Below are positions 1 through 8,831 of a stretch of DNA of 64,000 nucleotides, in pieces. Each line of letters opens with the position of its first letter. Positions within the stretch are counted from its first letter, which is position 1. The stretch covers positions 470,937 to 534,936 of the forward strand of contig NZ_NIBG01000001.1 of NCBI RefSeq assembly GCF_002270055.1, written 5' to 3'. The notes beneath the pieces are model-generated. The model saw only the letters and a program-made list of their open reading frames with translations. It was not told the DNA's origin and searched no databases. The position numbers were made by a program, and so were the translations under genes. The stretch comes from Anaeromicrobium sediminis (GTDB lineage: Bacteria; Bacillota; Clostridia; Peptostreptococcales; Thermotaleaceae).

Positions 1-807
1 TGAAACATCAACTGTCTCAGAATACATAATTACTTTAAATATCTTTCCATCAAATACAAATGTTATTAGCATATCATATTTCTCTTCTGAAAGACTTTTA
101 AAATATTCGCTATTACAATAGCCTAAATTTACAGCGAAACAATTATGTCCTTCAAATTCTGTTTCAAACCCTAAATTCATATAGTTTTTACCCCAACAAT
201 CTCTATATCTAATAATTATTTTGCCCTCTTCAATTAGCTTGTTCTCGTAACCGTCTTCGTGAATAAAGTTTAACCATTCCTCTGAACGAGGATTAAAGTC
301 TAATGAATTAAAAGCGGCTTGGAAAAATCTCGTATCATCACCATAATCAAATTTCCATACATCCCAATCTGCAATTAACTTTGTGAACCTTGGAGCATCA
401 TTTGTCATAGACAATTCAAAAGGTTTTATTTCTCCTTCTCCCTTAGCTGTCATATGATTTATATAACAATATGCCAACATACATCCTGCCACACCATCAT
501 ATCTAACTCCTCTAATTTGATATTCAAAGTCTTCGTACTTTTCAATAGCTGTTTTGTGATGATCTATCCATGTAACATTTTTAGTTATTTTTAGTAGTTC
601 TCTCATTTCATCAGGAGATATTGAAAAATCAACAATATATATTTGTTCATTCGGTCGTATAGTTTTCATAGGGAAAGGTATTCTATAATCAATTTCTATA
701 AACTGTGGTATGTCATCATATAAATCTGTATCGTTAATTCTAGCATTGAAAGCTACCCAAAACCCTGAACATTTTCCATCTTCATCATTATGATAAAAAC
801 ACTTCAT
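1..807 (-). CDS. DHH-family phosphoesterase (3' end outside window)
   Basis: The reading frame is open from an ATG at 807 to the window edge, so the C-terminus is missing. An N-terminal 'FYHNDEDG' motif (about residues 4-11), 'IYIVD' (D60) and 'DHHKT' (82-86) are the metal-binding motifs I, II and III of DHH phosphoesterases, the RecJ/NrnA superfamily. These are Mn-dependent enzymes that hydrolyse phosphodiester bonds in short nucleic acids or cyclic dinucleotides. The start is supported by GAGGAAAATGAGAA just upstream. Which substrate it uses cannot be told. A small gene (859-1083) lies upstream on the same strand. Confidence 0.8.
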   Translation of the reverse strand, partial: MKCFYHNDEDGKCSGFWVAFNARINDTDLYDDIPQFIEIDYRIPFPMKTIRPNEQIYIVDFSISPDEMRELLKITKNVTWIDHHKTAIEKYEDFEYQIRGVRYDGVAGCMLAYCYINHMTAKGEGEIKPFELSMTNDAPRFTKLIADWDVWKFDYGDDTRFFQAAFNSLDFNPRSEEWLNFIHEDGYENKLIEEGKIIIRYRDCWGKNYMNLGFETEFEGHNCFAVNLGYCNSEYFKSLSEEKYDMLITFVFDGKIFKVIMYSETVDVS

Positions 808-858
808 TTCTCATTTTCCTCCCATTCTTAATATGCTAAATAATCCTTTAGCTTTCCC

Positions 859-1083
859 CTATTCCCATATATTTTTATGGGTTTGATATTTGAACATTCT
901 ATTTATTTTATTCATTAGTTTATATATCCTAAAAGCTTCGTTTACTGCTGGTTTACATTCAACCTTATTATGTAAATTTATTAGTTCGTCAGCCTTGCCT
1001 CCTAATTTGTTATAGAAATTTCTTAGATTGATTACATTACCTCTATTTTTATGCCCCAGGCAAATATATTGCTCTCTGTCCAT
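859..1083 (-). CDS. small hypothetical protein, 74 aa
   Basis: A 74-residue basic, helical-looking protein, not recognised. GGAGTGG lies 11 bases before the ATG. It sits 51 bp upstream of the DHH phosphoesterase on the same strand and is probably cotranscribed with it. No membrane segment or conserved motif is visible. Confidence 0.5.
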   Translation of the reverse strand: MDREQYICLGHKNRGNVINLRNFYNKLGGKADELINLHNKVECKPAVNEAFRIYKLMNKINRMFKYQTHKNIWE

Positions 1084-1311
1084 ATTTTTCTAACCACTCC
1101 ATTCATTTTCTTTCCCTTCACGTGCATACTTTTTAATTTATTAATCATTTGCGTGAAAGGTGGTATCTTTAATTAAATTTTTTTGCTATATGTTTATATG
1201 AAAATAGCTGTTTCTGTTGAATCTGTATATATAATAATTTCTCCATTATATGAACAATATAGTCATTCTATTTTTTTTATAGTTTTCTCTTTATCTTCCT
1301 TTTCACTGTTT
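1084..1311. other. intergenic, no gene seen
   Basis: AT-rich stretch between the 74-aa gene and the duplicated yifB flank. No supported coding sequence or clear structure was seen. Confidence 0.5.
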
Positions 1312-1510
1312 TTATAAGGATCAAGAAAACTTCCCAGAGAGTATGTACTTATCTTTTATAATCCTAGAAAACTTTATGCAATAAAAAAACTCTCTTATCA
1401 TTAAAACAAGGGAGTTAATAAAAGTTCAAAAAATCCATCCGCAGATAATTAGGATAAAATATGTAAGGCCCTAGGATATGAAGAGAATTCCTGTTTGAAA
1501 TAGTTTCTTT
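1312..1510. pseudogene. fused debris: yifB 3' flank plus 3' end of an XRE gene
   Basis: The first part (about 1312-1432) matches 12815-12915, the flank just beyond the yifB fragment, including its 'aactc...gagtt' hairpin. The second part (about 1433-1505) matches the last codons of the XRE gene ending at 14334, carrying substitutions and an in-frame stop. Everything that lies between these pieces in the 12.8-14.3 kb copy is missing here, so this looks like an internally deleted duplicate. Confidence 0.6.
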
Positions 1511-1631
1511 CTATTATATATAAGTATTTAAATGAATTTAATAACCCTTTTTTATAAAATATTTTACCCTTGTCCGTTCCAATCAAAAGCTTGTCCGCAT
1601 ACTGTGTAGCAAAAAGAGGAAGTGAGATTTT

Positions 1632-2792
1632 ATGGCAATAATCAATGTTCCTGATGATTTTTCAACTATCCAAGAAGCAGTAAATAGTGCATCAGAAGGG
1701 GATGTAATCCTGGTAAAATCAAAAGAAAATAACCAGCCTTATAATGAAGAGGTGACTATTACCACTGATAATATCCGTATTGTAGCCAACGGTAAGGATG
1801 TAGTACTTCAAGGGACAGTTGGTTCACTAAACCCAGCCTTTAGACTATCTAATGTCACTGGAGTGGAGATTAAAGGATTTAAGATTCAGAATTATCATAG
1901 GGGAATCTTAATAGATGATGGTAGTTTTAACCGTATCATTCGTAACGAAACCATGGATACATCTGATGGAATTACTTGTGTTTTCTCAAGTGGTAACTTG
2001 ATATGGAAAAATGAAGTAAAAGGTAATGGTACTGGTTTTGGTATATGTGCAATAGAACAAGCAAATAGCAACTGGATAACAGAGAACGTAGTGCATGGAT
2101 ATGTCGTTGGTCTGTTTATAGCAACGAGCGCAGGTAACGCACTTGTAGGTAATCTATCTTTTAACAATGAAGCTGGTTTTGCACTCTTCGATGGCGCATC
2201 TAATACACTTCTTTTATGTAACGAAGTCTTTAAAAATGAAAATAATTTTGGAGTCAATGTGGACGAGGGCCCTAATAGCGTATTTATCAACAATAAAATA
2301 AAGTATAATGATGAAAGTGGATTATTGTTAAGATCATCTCAAAACTGCTTTGTTTCCAAAAACGAACTCAAAAAAAATAATGGAAACGGAATTATTACTC
2401 GTGGTGTTTCTAACTTCAATATCATTCAAGAGAATAAAATCGAAAAGAACAAAGAAAATGGAATTAATCTTGCCACTAGCGCAGACAAAAACACCATCAT
2501 TAGAAATTGTATAGAATGCAACAATGAAGATGGAATAAATATTGAAGGAGACGAAAACAACATTGTTCAGAATAAGGTGTGCAACAACAAAGTATTAGAT
2601 ATTGATGATAATGGTACTGACAATGAATTTGCTGATAATAAATGTAGGAAAAGCGACCCACAAGACATCTGCAAAAATTGCCATTATAAATATTATCATT
2701 ATGGGCATTGTCCTTATAAAGATTACTATTGTGAATATTGTCCTTATAAAGATTCTGAATATTGTCCTTGTAAATATGAACATGATGATTAA
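1632..2792 (+). CDS. right-handed parallel beta-helix repeat protein with Cys/His/Tyr-rich tail
   Basis: 386 aa with no signal peptide. The N-terminus ('IINVPDDFSTIQEAVN') is the usual opening of NosD/pectate-lyase-like beta-helix proteins. Residues about 60-340 show repeated 'N.I..N' rungs such as 'NKIEKN' and 'NCIECNNEDG', typical of PbH1 repeats. The last 45 residues switch to a tail rich in Cys, His and Tyr ('CHYKYYHYGHCPYKD', 'YCEYCPYKD'), which could bind metal or be cross-linked as in spore-surface proteins; that role is inferred. The start has AGAGGAAGTGAG upstream, and a terminator follows at 2806-2838. Confidence 0.8.
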   Translation: MAIINVPDDFSTIQEAVNSASEGDVILVKSKENNQPYNEEVTITTDNIRIVANGKDVVLQGTVGSLNPAFRLSNVTGVEIKGFKIQNYHRGILIDDGSFNRIIRNETMDTSDGITCVFSSGNLIWKNEVKGNGTGFGICAIEQANSNWITENVVHGYVVGLFIATSAGNALVGNLSFNNEAGFALFDGASNTLLLCNEVFKNENNFGVNVDEGPNSVFINNKIKYNDESGLLLRSSQNCFVSKNELKKNNGNGIITRGVSNFNIIQENKIEKNKENGINLATSADKNTIIRNCIECNNEDGINIEGDENNIVQNKVCNNKVLDIDDNGTDNEFADNKCRKSDPQDICKNCHYKYYHYGHCPYKDYYCEYCPYKDSEYCPCKYEHDD

Positions 2793-2805
2793 ATATTAAA
2801 TTATA

Positions 2806-2838
2806 AAAATAGCAAGGAATTTATTTCCCTGCTATTTC
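2806..2838 (+). terminator. intrinsic terminator after beta-helix gene
   Basis: AAATAGCA...TGCTATTT inverted repeat followed by a T-rich run, 14 bp after the stop codon. Confidence 0.7.
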
Positions 2839-2987
2839 CTTATACTTCAAATAAATGTAAAAAGACCAGTGTTCCTGATCTAATGTTTATTTTATTAAGA
2901 ATTTAACTAGCTTTTTTCCCATTTATTATTCTTGTGGTATATATTTCCAATAACAATCATATACTCTCTGTTAGATGAGTACTTGTT

Positions 2988-3087
2988 ATGAAATATACTT
3001 TATATTAGGATAATTTTTTTTATTAACATTGGTATTTTCTATAGTTGTTGCCTTCTTTCTAACTCGTACTTTAATACCTCTGACTTA
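2988..3087 (+). pseudogene. degenerate copy of 32-aa membrane peptide gene
   Basis: Closely similar at DNA level to 15599-15697 and to the leader before it ('TTCCAATAA.A.TCATATAC' and 'GTTAGA.GAG'). After five codons a TAG appears and the frame shifts. The later codons still read 'VFSIVVAFFLTR.L', matching 'AFSIVIAFILTRAL' of the intact copy. Confidence 0.6.
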
Positions 3088-3180
3088 AAAATAATAATAT
3101 TAGAATTTCTTTCAAATAAAAAAGTTCATATAATCATGAATTTTTATTACTGTGTATTCAATTCTAACGTCAATGTACAT

Positions 3181-4356
3181 TTAAGATTTCATAGTGAAAA
3201 TGCTTATTAATTTATTTATAAAGCTTTTCACTATTCTTTTACCTTTACTAAGTCGTTTACATCGTTTCTGAGGTTTTTGCTTTTTTTGTGCTCGTCTATT
3301 ATTAATTTCAATTACAATACCATTTGTTTCGTTATCCCTACTTCTATTAATATCTATTCTAACTATATTCTTCACATTTGTGCTATTATCAGTTTTATTA
3401 TATGGAATTCTTTTTTCCTTAATAGACTCTTCTTTATTTAGCTCATTGCTTGCATTCGATTCCTCAAGTTTATTTCCTTTAAACTTTATTGATTTGTTAT
3501 TCATTTTGAATTCTTCAAGAGTCTTTCCTTCAAATAAACTCTCAACAGATTGTCTTTTCATCTTATCAATGCTTAAATCACTCATAAGATTTAAATAGAA
3601 CCGATTATATTTATATGCATAATTCAACCTTCCATAGGCTATTACAAAATCGTCTTTTTTAATATCAAGTCTATTCTCGTTGGATGGATATTTTAATGCT
3701 GCAGTAAATTTTATTCCATCAGTGTTATAAGAGTTTATGTATAGTTTTCCACCACTCAGCTTCATATTTTCCACTTTAAATAATACAAATCTGTATTCTC
3801 CTGAAATTTTGCCATTTAACTGATCTACTGTTTTTAAAATATCATCGATTCCAAACTCTTTATCCCCACATTTATATTTAATGGTTAATTTCTTCAGTTT
3901 GTCTAATGAATTTTTTTCAATAAGCCTTTTCATCTGTACAGCAGTATTAACTACATCTCGAAAAACTTCTTTATATTCCTTGTATCTATTGTAACTTTTA
4001 GTATTATCTATATTATCTTCTTGTTCCATATCATTTGTTAAATCTGCATTAACTTGTTTTTTTCTAAAAAAATCCAATTTATTTATATCTACAGTGATTA
4101 ACATTGAACCATCTGGCCTGCTTATTTCTTCAACTATTTTTCTTCCTATCCATTCTGCATATAAATAAATTGGTTCTTTCTTACCACAATCATGCCCTTC
4201 TTCGTCTGTCATAGCACGAAAAAATCGATTCTGTACACAGGCTAATTCTAAATCTTTTGTACAAAATGGACAGTATATTTTTTTATGTATAGATTCATTG
4301 TAATCAGTGGCTTTTATATATCCATCTTTATATTTTCCAATTGTCAACATCTCCAA
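3181..4356 (-). CDS. hypothetical protein with N-terminal CxxC/HxC zinc-type motif, 391 aa
   Basis: Not recognised. 'CPFC' (about 29-32) and 'HDC' (about 55-57) could form a small zinc site resembling competence-protein CoiA-like N-termini, though this is weak. The middle is mixed alpha/beta; the C-terminal 130 residues are polar, low complexity and end in a strongly basic stretch (RRAQKKQKPQKRCKR). A nucleic-acid-binding role is possible. The start is TTG at 4356 with AAGGGGG seven bases upstream; ATG at 4350 is an alternative. It is flanked by long intergenic stretches. Confidence 0.65.
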   Translation of the reverse strand: MEMLTIGKYKDGYIKATDYNESIHKKIYCPFCTKDLELACVQNRFFRAMTDEEGHDCGKKEPIYLYAEWIGRKIVEEISRPDGSMLITVDINKLDFFRKKQVNADLTNDMEQEDNIDNTKSYNRYKEYKEVFRDVVNTAVQMKRLIEKNSLDKLKKLTIKYKCGDKEFGIDDILKTVDQLNGKISGEYRFVLFKVENMKLSGGKLYINSYNTDGIKFTAALKYPSNENRLDIKKDDFVIAYGRLNYAYKYNRFYLNLMSDLSIDKMKRQSVESLFEGKTLEEFKMNNKSIKFKGNKLEESNASNELNKEESIKEKRIPYNKTDNSTNVKNIVRIDINRSRDNETNGIVIEINNRRAQKKQKPQKRCKRLSKGKRIVKSFINKLISIFTMKS

Positions 4357-5184
4357 TGCGTTTCCCCCTTTTCAAATCTCTGCAAATTAATTATCTTAAA
4401 TACTACTCAAAATTCATATTCAAATGCTTGTTTATGTACTTAAAAACTAATTTCCTTATCTATCACCTTTTTTCCAATTTCAAATATAGCAGCAAATTCA
4501 ATATTGCTTATAACACTAATGATGCTATCATCTCATTCCTATAGTCATTAATACCATCTGTATAAACATATTCATAAACTTTGCTCAAATCAAATATATA
4601 TTTAAGTTTTATCTTGTTTATAGGATGGTGTCAGGGGTCAGTACTCTATCACCTTTCTCCTAATGGAAAGCTATCAGTAACTATATTATTTCTGTAAATT
4701 CCTTAAAATTCCTTTAGCTATTATTGTCGGTATTCATCTAGTTTTGTTACATATGGGCTTTTCATAAACTATGGAAATTCATCTAAGGAAAGTACTCCAT
4801 AGTGGGATAGGGTCACTTCTCTGAATCTCAAATTCCTTCCTCCACCATTAATCCTACATTATTTTAAGTATTAAGATATTTATAATGAAGGATTACTTCA
4901 ATAAAATAATAGAACTGGTATTTTACCATAAGAAAATATAAAAATCCTCGTTTACGGTAATATCTAAATATGGTATAGTTATAGACGTATATCTACACAA
5001 TAGAAATACTAAGCTTTAAAGAAAACAAAATTATAAATTTAATAATAGTAGTAAAAGTACATAAACTAAAAATAAAGAATTAGCCATTAGCTTATATGAA
5101 AATATTGTATGGCAAAGCTATGAATATATAGAAAATAATACCAGGATGCAGATGGTTATTTAGTAAGAAAGGGCGACGGAAACC
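4357..5184. other. 828-bp intergenic stretch
   Basis: No supported gene. It contains a palindromic patch (CTATGGA...TCCATAG, about 4770-4803) and a ~50-bp segment at 4707-4757 that resembles 21695-21745, with the shared core ATCTAGTTTTGTTA. The rest is AT-rich and without clear features. Confidence 0.5.
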
Positions 5185-5358
5185 ATGAGTAAAATTAAAT
5201 TCAAAATAATTTTATATCTCATAATAAGTATGTTGGTACAATACCTATATGGCAAAACATTAGGAGTATCTGGTGGAGGTATAGGTGTTTTAGTATTTGG
5301 TTTATTTGACATGCTAGATAAAGACTTTTCAATAATAAGGTTAAATAAAGAAGAGTAG
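5185..5358 (+). CDS. small membrane protein, 57 aa
   Basis: Begins with ATG after a weak GGGCGACGGA. Two hydrophobic segments (about 6-22 and 27-43) separated by a Gly-rich turn, then a charged tail. It resembles small two-helix membrane proteins, but the family is not recognised. A strong hairpin terminator begins at its stop codon (5360-5400), which supports plus-strand transcription over the longer antisense frame. Confidence 0.5.
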   Translation: MSKIKFKIILYLIISMLVQYLYGKTLGVSGGGIGVLVFGLFDMLDKDFSIIRLNKEE

Positions 5359-5359
5359 G

Positions 5360-5402
5360 AATATAAACTGTACCCTATGGAATATAGTTTATATTTCCTA
5401 CT
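5360..5402 (+). terminator. hairpin terminator
   Basis: GGAATATAAACT...AGTTTATATTTCC inverted repeat directly after the 57-aa gene; it may also serve the convergent DUF3189 gene. Confidence 0.6.
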
Positions 5403-5440
5403 CTTCTTCTTTGTATCAAAAATCAACTTTTAATAGAACT

Positions 5441-5899
5441 CTAACTTGGTAACTGTTTTTTAACATTTAATACCATCTGTGAAATATCATCATAAGCTTT
5501 TAGTGTTCCATGAGCTACTATAGGACGTCCAATAGATACTAACCCTAGAGATCTAGAAAGAAATCCTCCAATTTTCATCCAGAGATTAACTGTATGTTTG
5601 GTATTAAAAGCATAAAATCCATCTAATGATCCATTTGTTATTTTATACATATCTTCTACTGCTTTAATTACTAACTTAGGTTTAAATTCACAAGCTACCG
5701 TATATACTTTACATCCTAGTTCATCTTCTCCTATATAAATTAAATTTCCATGTTGACGCTTCTCTACTTTATCGAATGTAGGAAGTGACAATAACTCTTC
5801 CTTATCCGGAATTCTATCTATTGGCAGTTTGTTTACATGGATATGAGCAGCAGTTGCAGAGGAATGTGTGCCACCAAAATCATTATATATAACCATCAT
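5441..5899 (-). CDS. DUF3189 family protein
   Basis: 152 aa. The opening 'MVIYNDFGGTHSSATAAHIHVNKLP' pattern (quoted in part: YNDFGGTHSS, AAHIHVNKLP) and 'LPTFDKVEKRQHGNLIYIGED' (part: FDKVEK, HGNLIYIG) are characteristic of DUF3189, a family found mostly in Clostridia and of unknown function. Cytosolic, with no membrane segment. The ATG is at 5899; a second ATG follows immediately. It seems monocistronic. Confidence 0.8.
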   Translation of the reverse strand: MMVIYNDFGGTHSSATAAHIHVNKLPIDRIPDKEELLSLPTFDKVEKRQHGNLIYIGEDELGCKVYTVACEFKPKLVIKAVEDMYKITNGSLDGFYAFNTKHTVNLWMKIGGFLSRSLGLVSIGRPIVAHGTLKAYDDISQMVLNVKKQLPS

Positions 5900-6263
5900 A
5901 TATAAAACCTCTCTTTCATCTTATCTAATAATATTATCTTTTAATACGCTGTTGTATATTCTTAATAACTATTAATTATGCAAAATATCTTTTTCTCAGC
6001 TTTGTAAAATTTGTGTTTTAACTAAAATTAACATTTATCTAATATGCTGTTTACATACCCTTGATAACATATAATCAGAAAACATCAGTGCTCTTTCAAA
6101 ACTTCTTTTCGTAAGACTTCTACTATTTTGTAGAAGTCTATTTTCTTTACTGTGAAATTCAATAAATACAACTTTAATAAATATGTGTCTGTTTTTATCA
6201 GGCTCAACAATGTCATCTTATATATCAACAGATTTAATAGATATTATACATGAACTTTTAGTA
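5900..6263. other. intergenic with hairpin
   Basis: No gene seen. A perfect hairpin AGACTTCTAC-tatttt-GTAGAAGTCT followed by T-rich sequence lies at 6113-6138 and looks like a terminator or bidirectional terminator; a related stem occurs at 11852-11877 and 46036-46061. Confidence 0.5.
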
Positions 6264-6364
6264 GGTCCAATAATATTGAATAGCCTCAGTCACATGGCTT
6301 ACTAATACATTTTCTGATTCCTCTAACTCAGCTATAGTTCTGCTTAACTTAACCAACTTAGTCC
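6264..6364 (-). pseudogene. yifB/comM 3' fragment, degenerate
   Basis: On the minus strand it reads TKLVKLSRTIAELEE...VLVSHVTEAIQY, matching the C-terminal segment of the longer fragment at 12915-13466, but with no start and a disrupted end. Confidence 0.65.
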
Positions 6365-6419
6365 TACCATGCTTTACTCCTATGAGGTGGTAGGTTGTTA
6401 TTCTACAAACCTAAAAATA

Positions 6420-6625
6420 TGTATTAAAAAAGACACCTTTTACAGTGTCTTGAATTGTATTCATTTGTTTTAGAAATGCAAAAATAGCCCTGTTGGGCTC
6501 TTATATTGAATTTGTTAACATTATTGAAATTGCTTTTCCATCTTCTTTATGTATTTTCCTTATAGCTATCCTAAAAGCCTAAAAATGGGTATTAAAAAAG
6601 ACACCTTTTACAGTATCCTAGATGA
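6420..6625. repeat. direct duplication of a short hairpin block
   Basis: 'attaaaaaagacacctttta cagt.tc' occurs at about 6422-6446 and again at about 6592-6616; the GACAC...GTGTC stem in the first copy is intact, in the second it is decayed. Confidence 0.5.
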
Positions 6626-6681
6626 TGTATTTATTTTTTATATAAAAACAAGAGCCAGTTGGCTCAATCCTCAATACCTTT

Positions 6682-6843
6682 TTAATCATCTTCATCATAT
6701 AAAACAGTAATTGTTATACTCCAGCACTCATCAGTTATGCACTCTGATTGCTTAATATCAATCACTTTTTTCCCCTTAATAAATTTGTTAATCCTATCTT
6801 CTAAACCTGTTATCGTAGTTACAGAAAATATCTTAACTTTCAT
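6682..6843 (-). CDS. Cse60-like small protein, 53 aa
   Basis: Starts 'MKVKIFSVTT' and ends 'WSITVTVLYDEDD', with 'LEDRINKFI' in between. The layout (MKVK.F...LE..IN.FI...I..I......I...VLY) matches the small sporulation protein Cse60 of Bacillus and Clostridia. AGGGG lies seven bases before the ATG. The resemblance is by eye and based on a short sequence. Confidence 0.6.
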   Translation of the reverse strand: MKVKIFSVTTITGLEDRINKFIKGKKVIDIKQSECITDECWSITITVLYDEDD

Positions 6844-6992
6844 ATATTTACCCCTTTTAATTTTTTAGTTTCTCCTATAGGATATATATTCATTTTGATT
6901 ACTAATATTCTATTTTTATCTAATAAATTTACCGTCATTCAATATGTCTTTTATTTTTATTTTACATCTTTATTTCTACTCGGTATTTTGCA

Positions 6993-7020
6993 AAAGACAG
7001 CCGATTTCTCGACTGCCTTT
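6993..7020 (-). terminator. GAAA-loop terminator, copy 1
   Basis: On minus-strand RNA, AGGCAGUCGA-GAAA-UCGGCUGUCU forms ten pairs (two G-U) capped by a GNRA loop and followed by UUUUG. The same element occurs at 8072-8099 and 44208-44235. Confidence 0.6.
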
Positions 7021-7191
7021 ACGAGGGAACTGAATTTTTTGTTTTTTACATTTTCTGGATATTTGCTAGTGTCATGAATATACTAGTAGTTTATCTATTT
7101 TTTGCATAATCATATAAGTTAGAGCATATAAATGTAAACAAATCAAATTTTGAAAAAAAATTTTTTATTTACATATATCCAATTTCTAAAA

Positions 7192-7202
7192 AGCGCCTAT
7201 GA
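7192..7202 (+). repeat. 11-bp inverted repeat, left arm
   Basis: AGCGCCTATGA, perfectly inverted at 7407-7417 on the other side of the 57-aa gene. Confidence 0.6.
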
Positions 7203-7224
7203 TACGTTTGAAGGAGATGGTATT

Positions 7225-7398
7225 ATGTCTAATTATTACGACTCTAATAAATCACTAGCAGCTGAAATTACGATTTCTTGGTTAAATGCTATAGGTTCTA
7301 TGGATGATGCAAGTACACAAATAAAAATTCTAGAAAACAAAGATATGATTACTGATTTTTATCGTTCAATTTTAGAAGTTATAAATAACCCTAAATAA
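7225..7398 (+). CDS. small hypothetical protein, 57 aa
   Basis: Begins at the ATG after AAGGAGATGGTATT, an excellent ribosome binding site that favours this start over 7150. Acidic, probably helical (SWLNAIGSMDDA, FYRSILEVI). Not recognised. It is enclosed by a perfect 11-bp inverted repeat (7192-7202 and 7407-7417). Confidence 0.6.
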   Translation: MSNYYDSNKSLAAEITISWLNAIGSMDDASTQIKILENKDMITDFYRSILEVINNPK

Positions 7399-7406
7399 AC
7401 TTTTAT

Positions 7407-7417
7407 TCATAGGCGCT
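7407..7417 (-). repeat. 11-bp inverted repeat, right arm
   Basis: TCATAGGCGCT, the reverse complement of the left arm at 7192-7202. Confidence 0.6.
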
Positions 7418-7448
7418 AAATTAACCTTTACTTAGTAAAAATTAATAA

Positions 7449-7680
7449 TTAAATCTTGTTCCATAGGATCACGCCCCTTGGGTACTTCAAACTAATTATC
7501 TTATCTATCTGCTTTTGACTTAAAGTAATACTTTCTATAGAATCTCTTCCATAGTTCCTATACATAAAAAATATATTTTTCACTATCCTTCTTTCTATTC
7601 CAAAATACAAAGCTATCTCTCCATAACTTAATGGTATTCTACGTCCAATCTTTCTTAGGATCTTCCTAAAGGGCCTTACA
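7449..7680 (-). pseudogene. 5'-truncated copy of the small basic HTH gene
   Basis: Reads RKILRKIGRRIPLSYGEIAL and onward, close to the intact genes at 11471-11698 and 45672-45908, but the start is replaced by the yifB fragment. The junction lies near 7678, where ATATGTAAGGCC replaces ATATGCAAGGCC of the intact gene. The following 48-aa gene is also reduced to a few codons. Confidence 0.7.
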
Positions 7681-7872
7681 TATCATGTTCCAATAATTCT
7701 TATCTAATTTTCTATATTGTATAGCTTCAGCCACATGGCTTGCTAATATACTTTCTGATTCTTCTAAATCAGCTATAGTTCTGCCTAACTTAACCAACTT
7801 AGTATATGCCCTTACACTAAAGCCTAATTTATCAAAGGCATTTTTAAGTAAATACTTTGCATCATCTTCCAT
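7666..7872 (-). pseudogene. yifB/comM 3' fragment
   Basis: The 68 residues (EDDAKYLLKNAFDKLGFS, RTIADLEES, YRKLDKNYWNM) match the C-terminal end of the fragment at 12915-13466. In full-length YifB/ComM this is the conserved C-terminal domain of the Mg-chelatase-like AAA+ protein. The last five residues come from read-through into the truncated HTH gene. Confidence 0.75.
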
Positions 7873-8039
7873 TACTCAATCTGTCTTATTCTACCGTTGA
7901 TTCTTTTGTAACGTCTATTCTTCATAAGGTTCTCTATTGAATCTCCTAATTCTATTTCATCTTTCCGAACTGGTGCCCTAGCTCTTACCTCATACAATTT
8001 TTTCTTAGCATCTTTACTTAACATATCTTTCATTTTCAA
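7872..8039 (-). CDS. small basic phage-type protein, 55 aa (paralog of 44005-44175)
   Basis: Shares 'KKKLYEVRARAPVRK.EIELGD' with the prophage copy. Rich in Arg and Lys, probably nucleic-acid binding, but the family is not recognised. The start is uncertain: TTG at 8039 or ATG at 8033, neither with a strong ribosome site. Its stop codon overlaps the first base of the yifB fragment start. Confidence 0.55.
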   Translation of the reverse strand: MKMKDMLSKDAKKKLYEVRARAPVRKDEIELGDSIENLMKNRRYKRINGRIRQIE

Positions 8040-8071
8040 TTCATCGCTTTCTTTCTACTCGGTATACAACA

Positions 8072-8099
8072 AAAGACAACCGATTTCTCGACTGCCTTT
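8072..8099 (-). terminator. GAAA-loop terminator, copy 2
   Basis: Same structure as 6993-7020 with one change (GACAACCGA); lies between the sigma-like regulator gene (8225-8671) and the 55-aa gene. Confidence 0.55.
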
Positions 8100-8224
8100 G
8101 TGAGGGAACAGGATAGTTATGTAGAATCTTTTTTCAATGGTTATCAGGGGGACAACCATGAATTCTTTACACTATCAGAATAACATGCCTTTTCCCAAAC
8201 TTGTGTGCACCTTTTGTGAACCCT

Positions 8225-8671
8225 TTACACAACCATTAGCCCCTTTATCCCAAATATTCTTATGGCAAACTTCTTTATAGCCTTCTCTTTTAAATTGTAA
8301 ATACTCCTCCTGCTGTACCCCATTTTTTCCGCTATTTCATCCTTGTCCAACTTATCTACATGCCAATATTTAAGTAACTCCCCTAATTGTTCTCCATCCT
8401 CATTCATTTCATCCAAAGTAGCATTTATTTCATCCAACTTTTCTTCCGTTTCCTTCTTCATCTCCATATAGCACTTTAATCTATATGCTATATCCATTAT
8501 GTCCTCTGGTACCTTATTCCCCTGTGGCATATCATCTATAACAATTGCCTTGGCATCGCTAGGAGCTCCACTCCATTTCAATTTAGTTATTTCTCTATTT
8601 ATGTGATTCAAGATATATTTTAAATCTCCATAATGTTTCAAATACAACTCTGCTTCTCTTATGTAGTTCAT
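8225..8671 (-). CDS. ArpU/sigma-like phage late transcription regulator (duplicate)
   Basis: 148 aa, nearly identical over the first 100 residues to the prophage protein at 44358-44804. The N-terminal half is a helical coiled coil (LKWSGAPSDAKAIVIDDMP, EEKLDEINATLDEM). The C-terminal 45 residues form a sigma-70 region-4-like helix-turn-helix (DKDEIAEKMGYSRRSIYNLKEKA). Proteins of this type (ArpU/RinA-like, DUF1492-like) switch on late genes of Gram-positive phages. As there are no head genes beside it, this copy is probably left over from a second prophage. Confidence 0.75.
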   Translation of the reverse strand: MNYIREAELYLKHYGDLKYILNHINREITKLKWSGAPSDAKAIVIDDMPQGNKVPEDIMDIAYRLKCYMEMKKETEEKLDEINATLDEMNEDGEQLGELLKYWHVDKLDKDEIAEKMGYSRRSIYNLKEKAIKKFAIRIFGIKGLMVV

Positions 8672-8738
8672 ATTAATTCCCCCTTATATTTAAAATCAAG
8701 CTCTAGTGTTGTTCTTCTACCATCCCTTCTTGCTTTGC

Positions 8739-8831
8739 TTATTTGTATTCCTCAAGCCAATATTTAATATGCTCTTTCAGAAATCCTAAAAATTCCTCTC
8801 TACTCATTTTTTCGAGTTTTTCCTTTGTCAT
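8739..8831 (-). CDS. tiny helical peptide, 30 aa (paralog of 9578-9685)
   Basis: Reads MTKEKLEKMSREEFLGFLKE and ends HIKYWLEEYK. The related gene at 9578-9685 shares 'EFLGFLKE.IKYW.EEYK', so selection on this short frame is likely. GGATGG precedes the start. Function unknown. Confidence 0.45.
   Translation of the reverse strand: MTKEKLEKMSREEFLGFLKEHIKYWLEEYK

Noticed and set aside
1895..2293. 132-aa minus-strand frame
   Set aside because: Antisense to the beta-helix gene with no ribosome site.
5160..5426. 88-aa minus-strand frame
   Set aside because: It overlaps a terminator and lacks a ribosome site; the opposite 57-aa frame has a terminator placed at its end.
6895..7077. 60-aa plus-strand frame
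   Set aside because: It crosses the conserved terminator hairpin at 6993-7020, which is better explained as structure.
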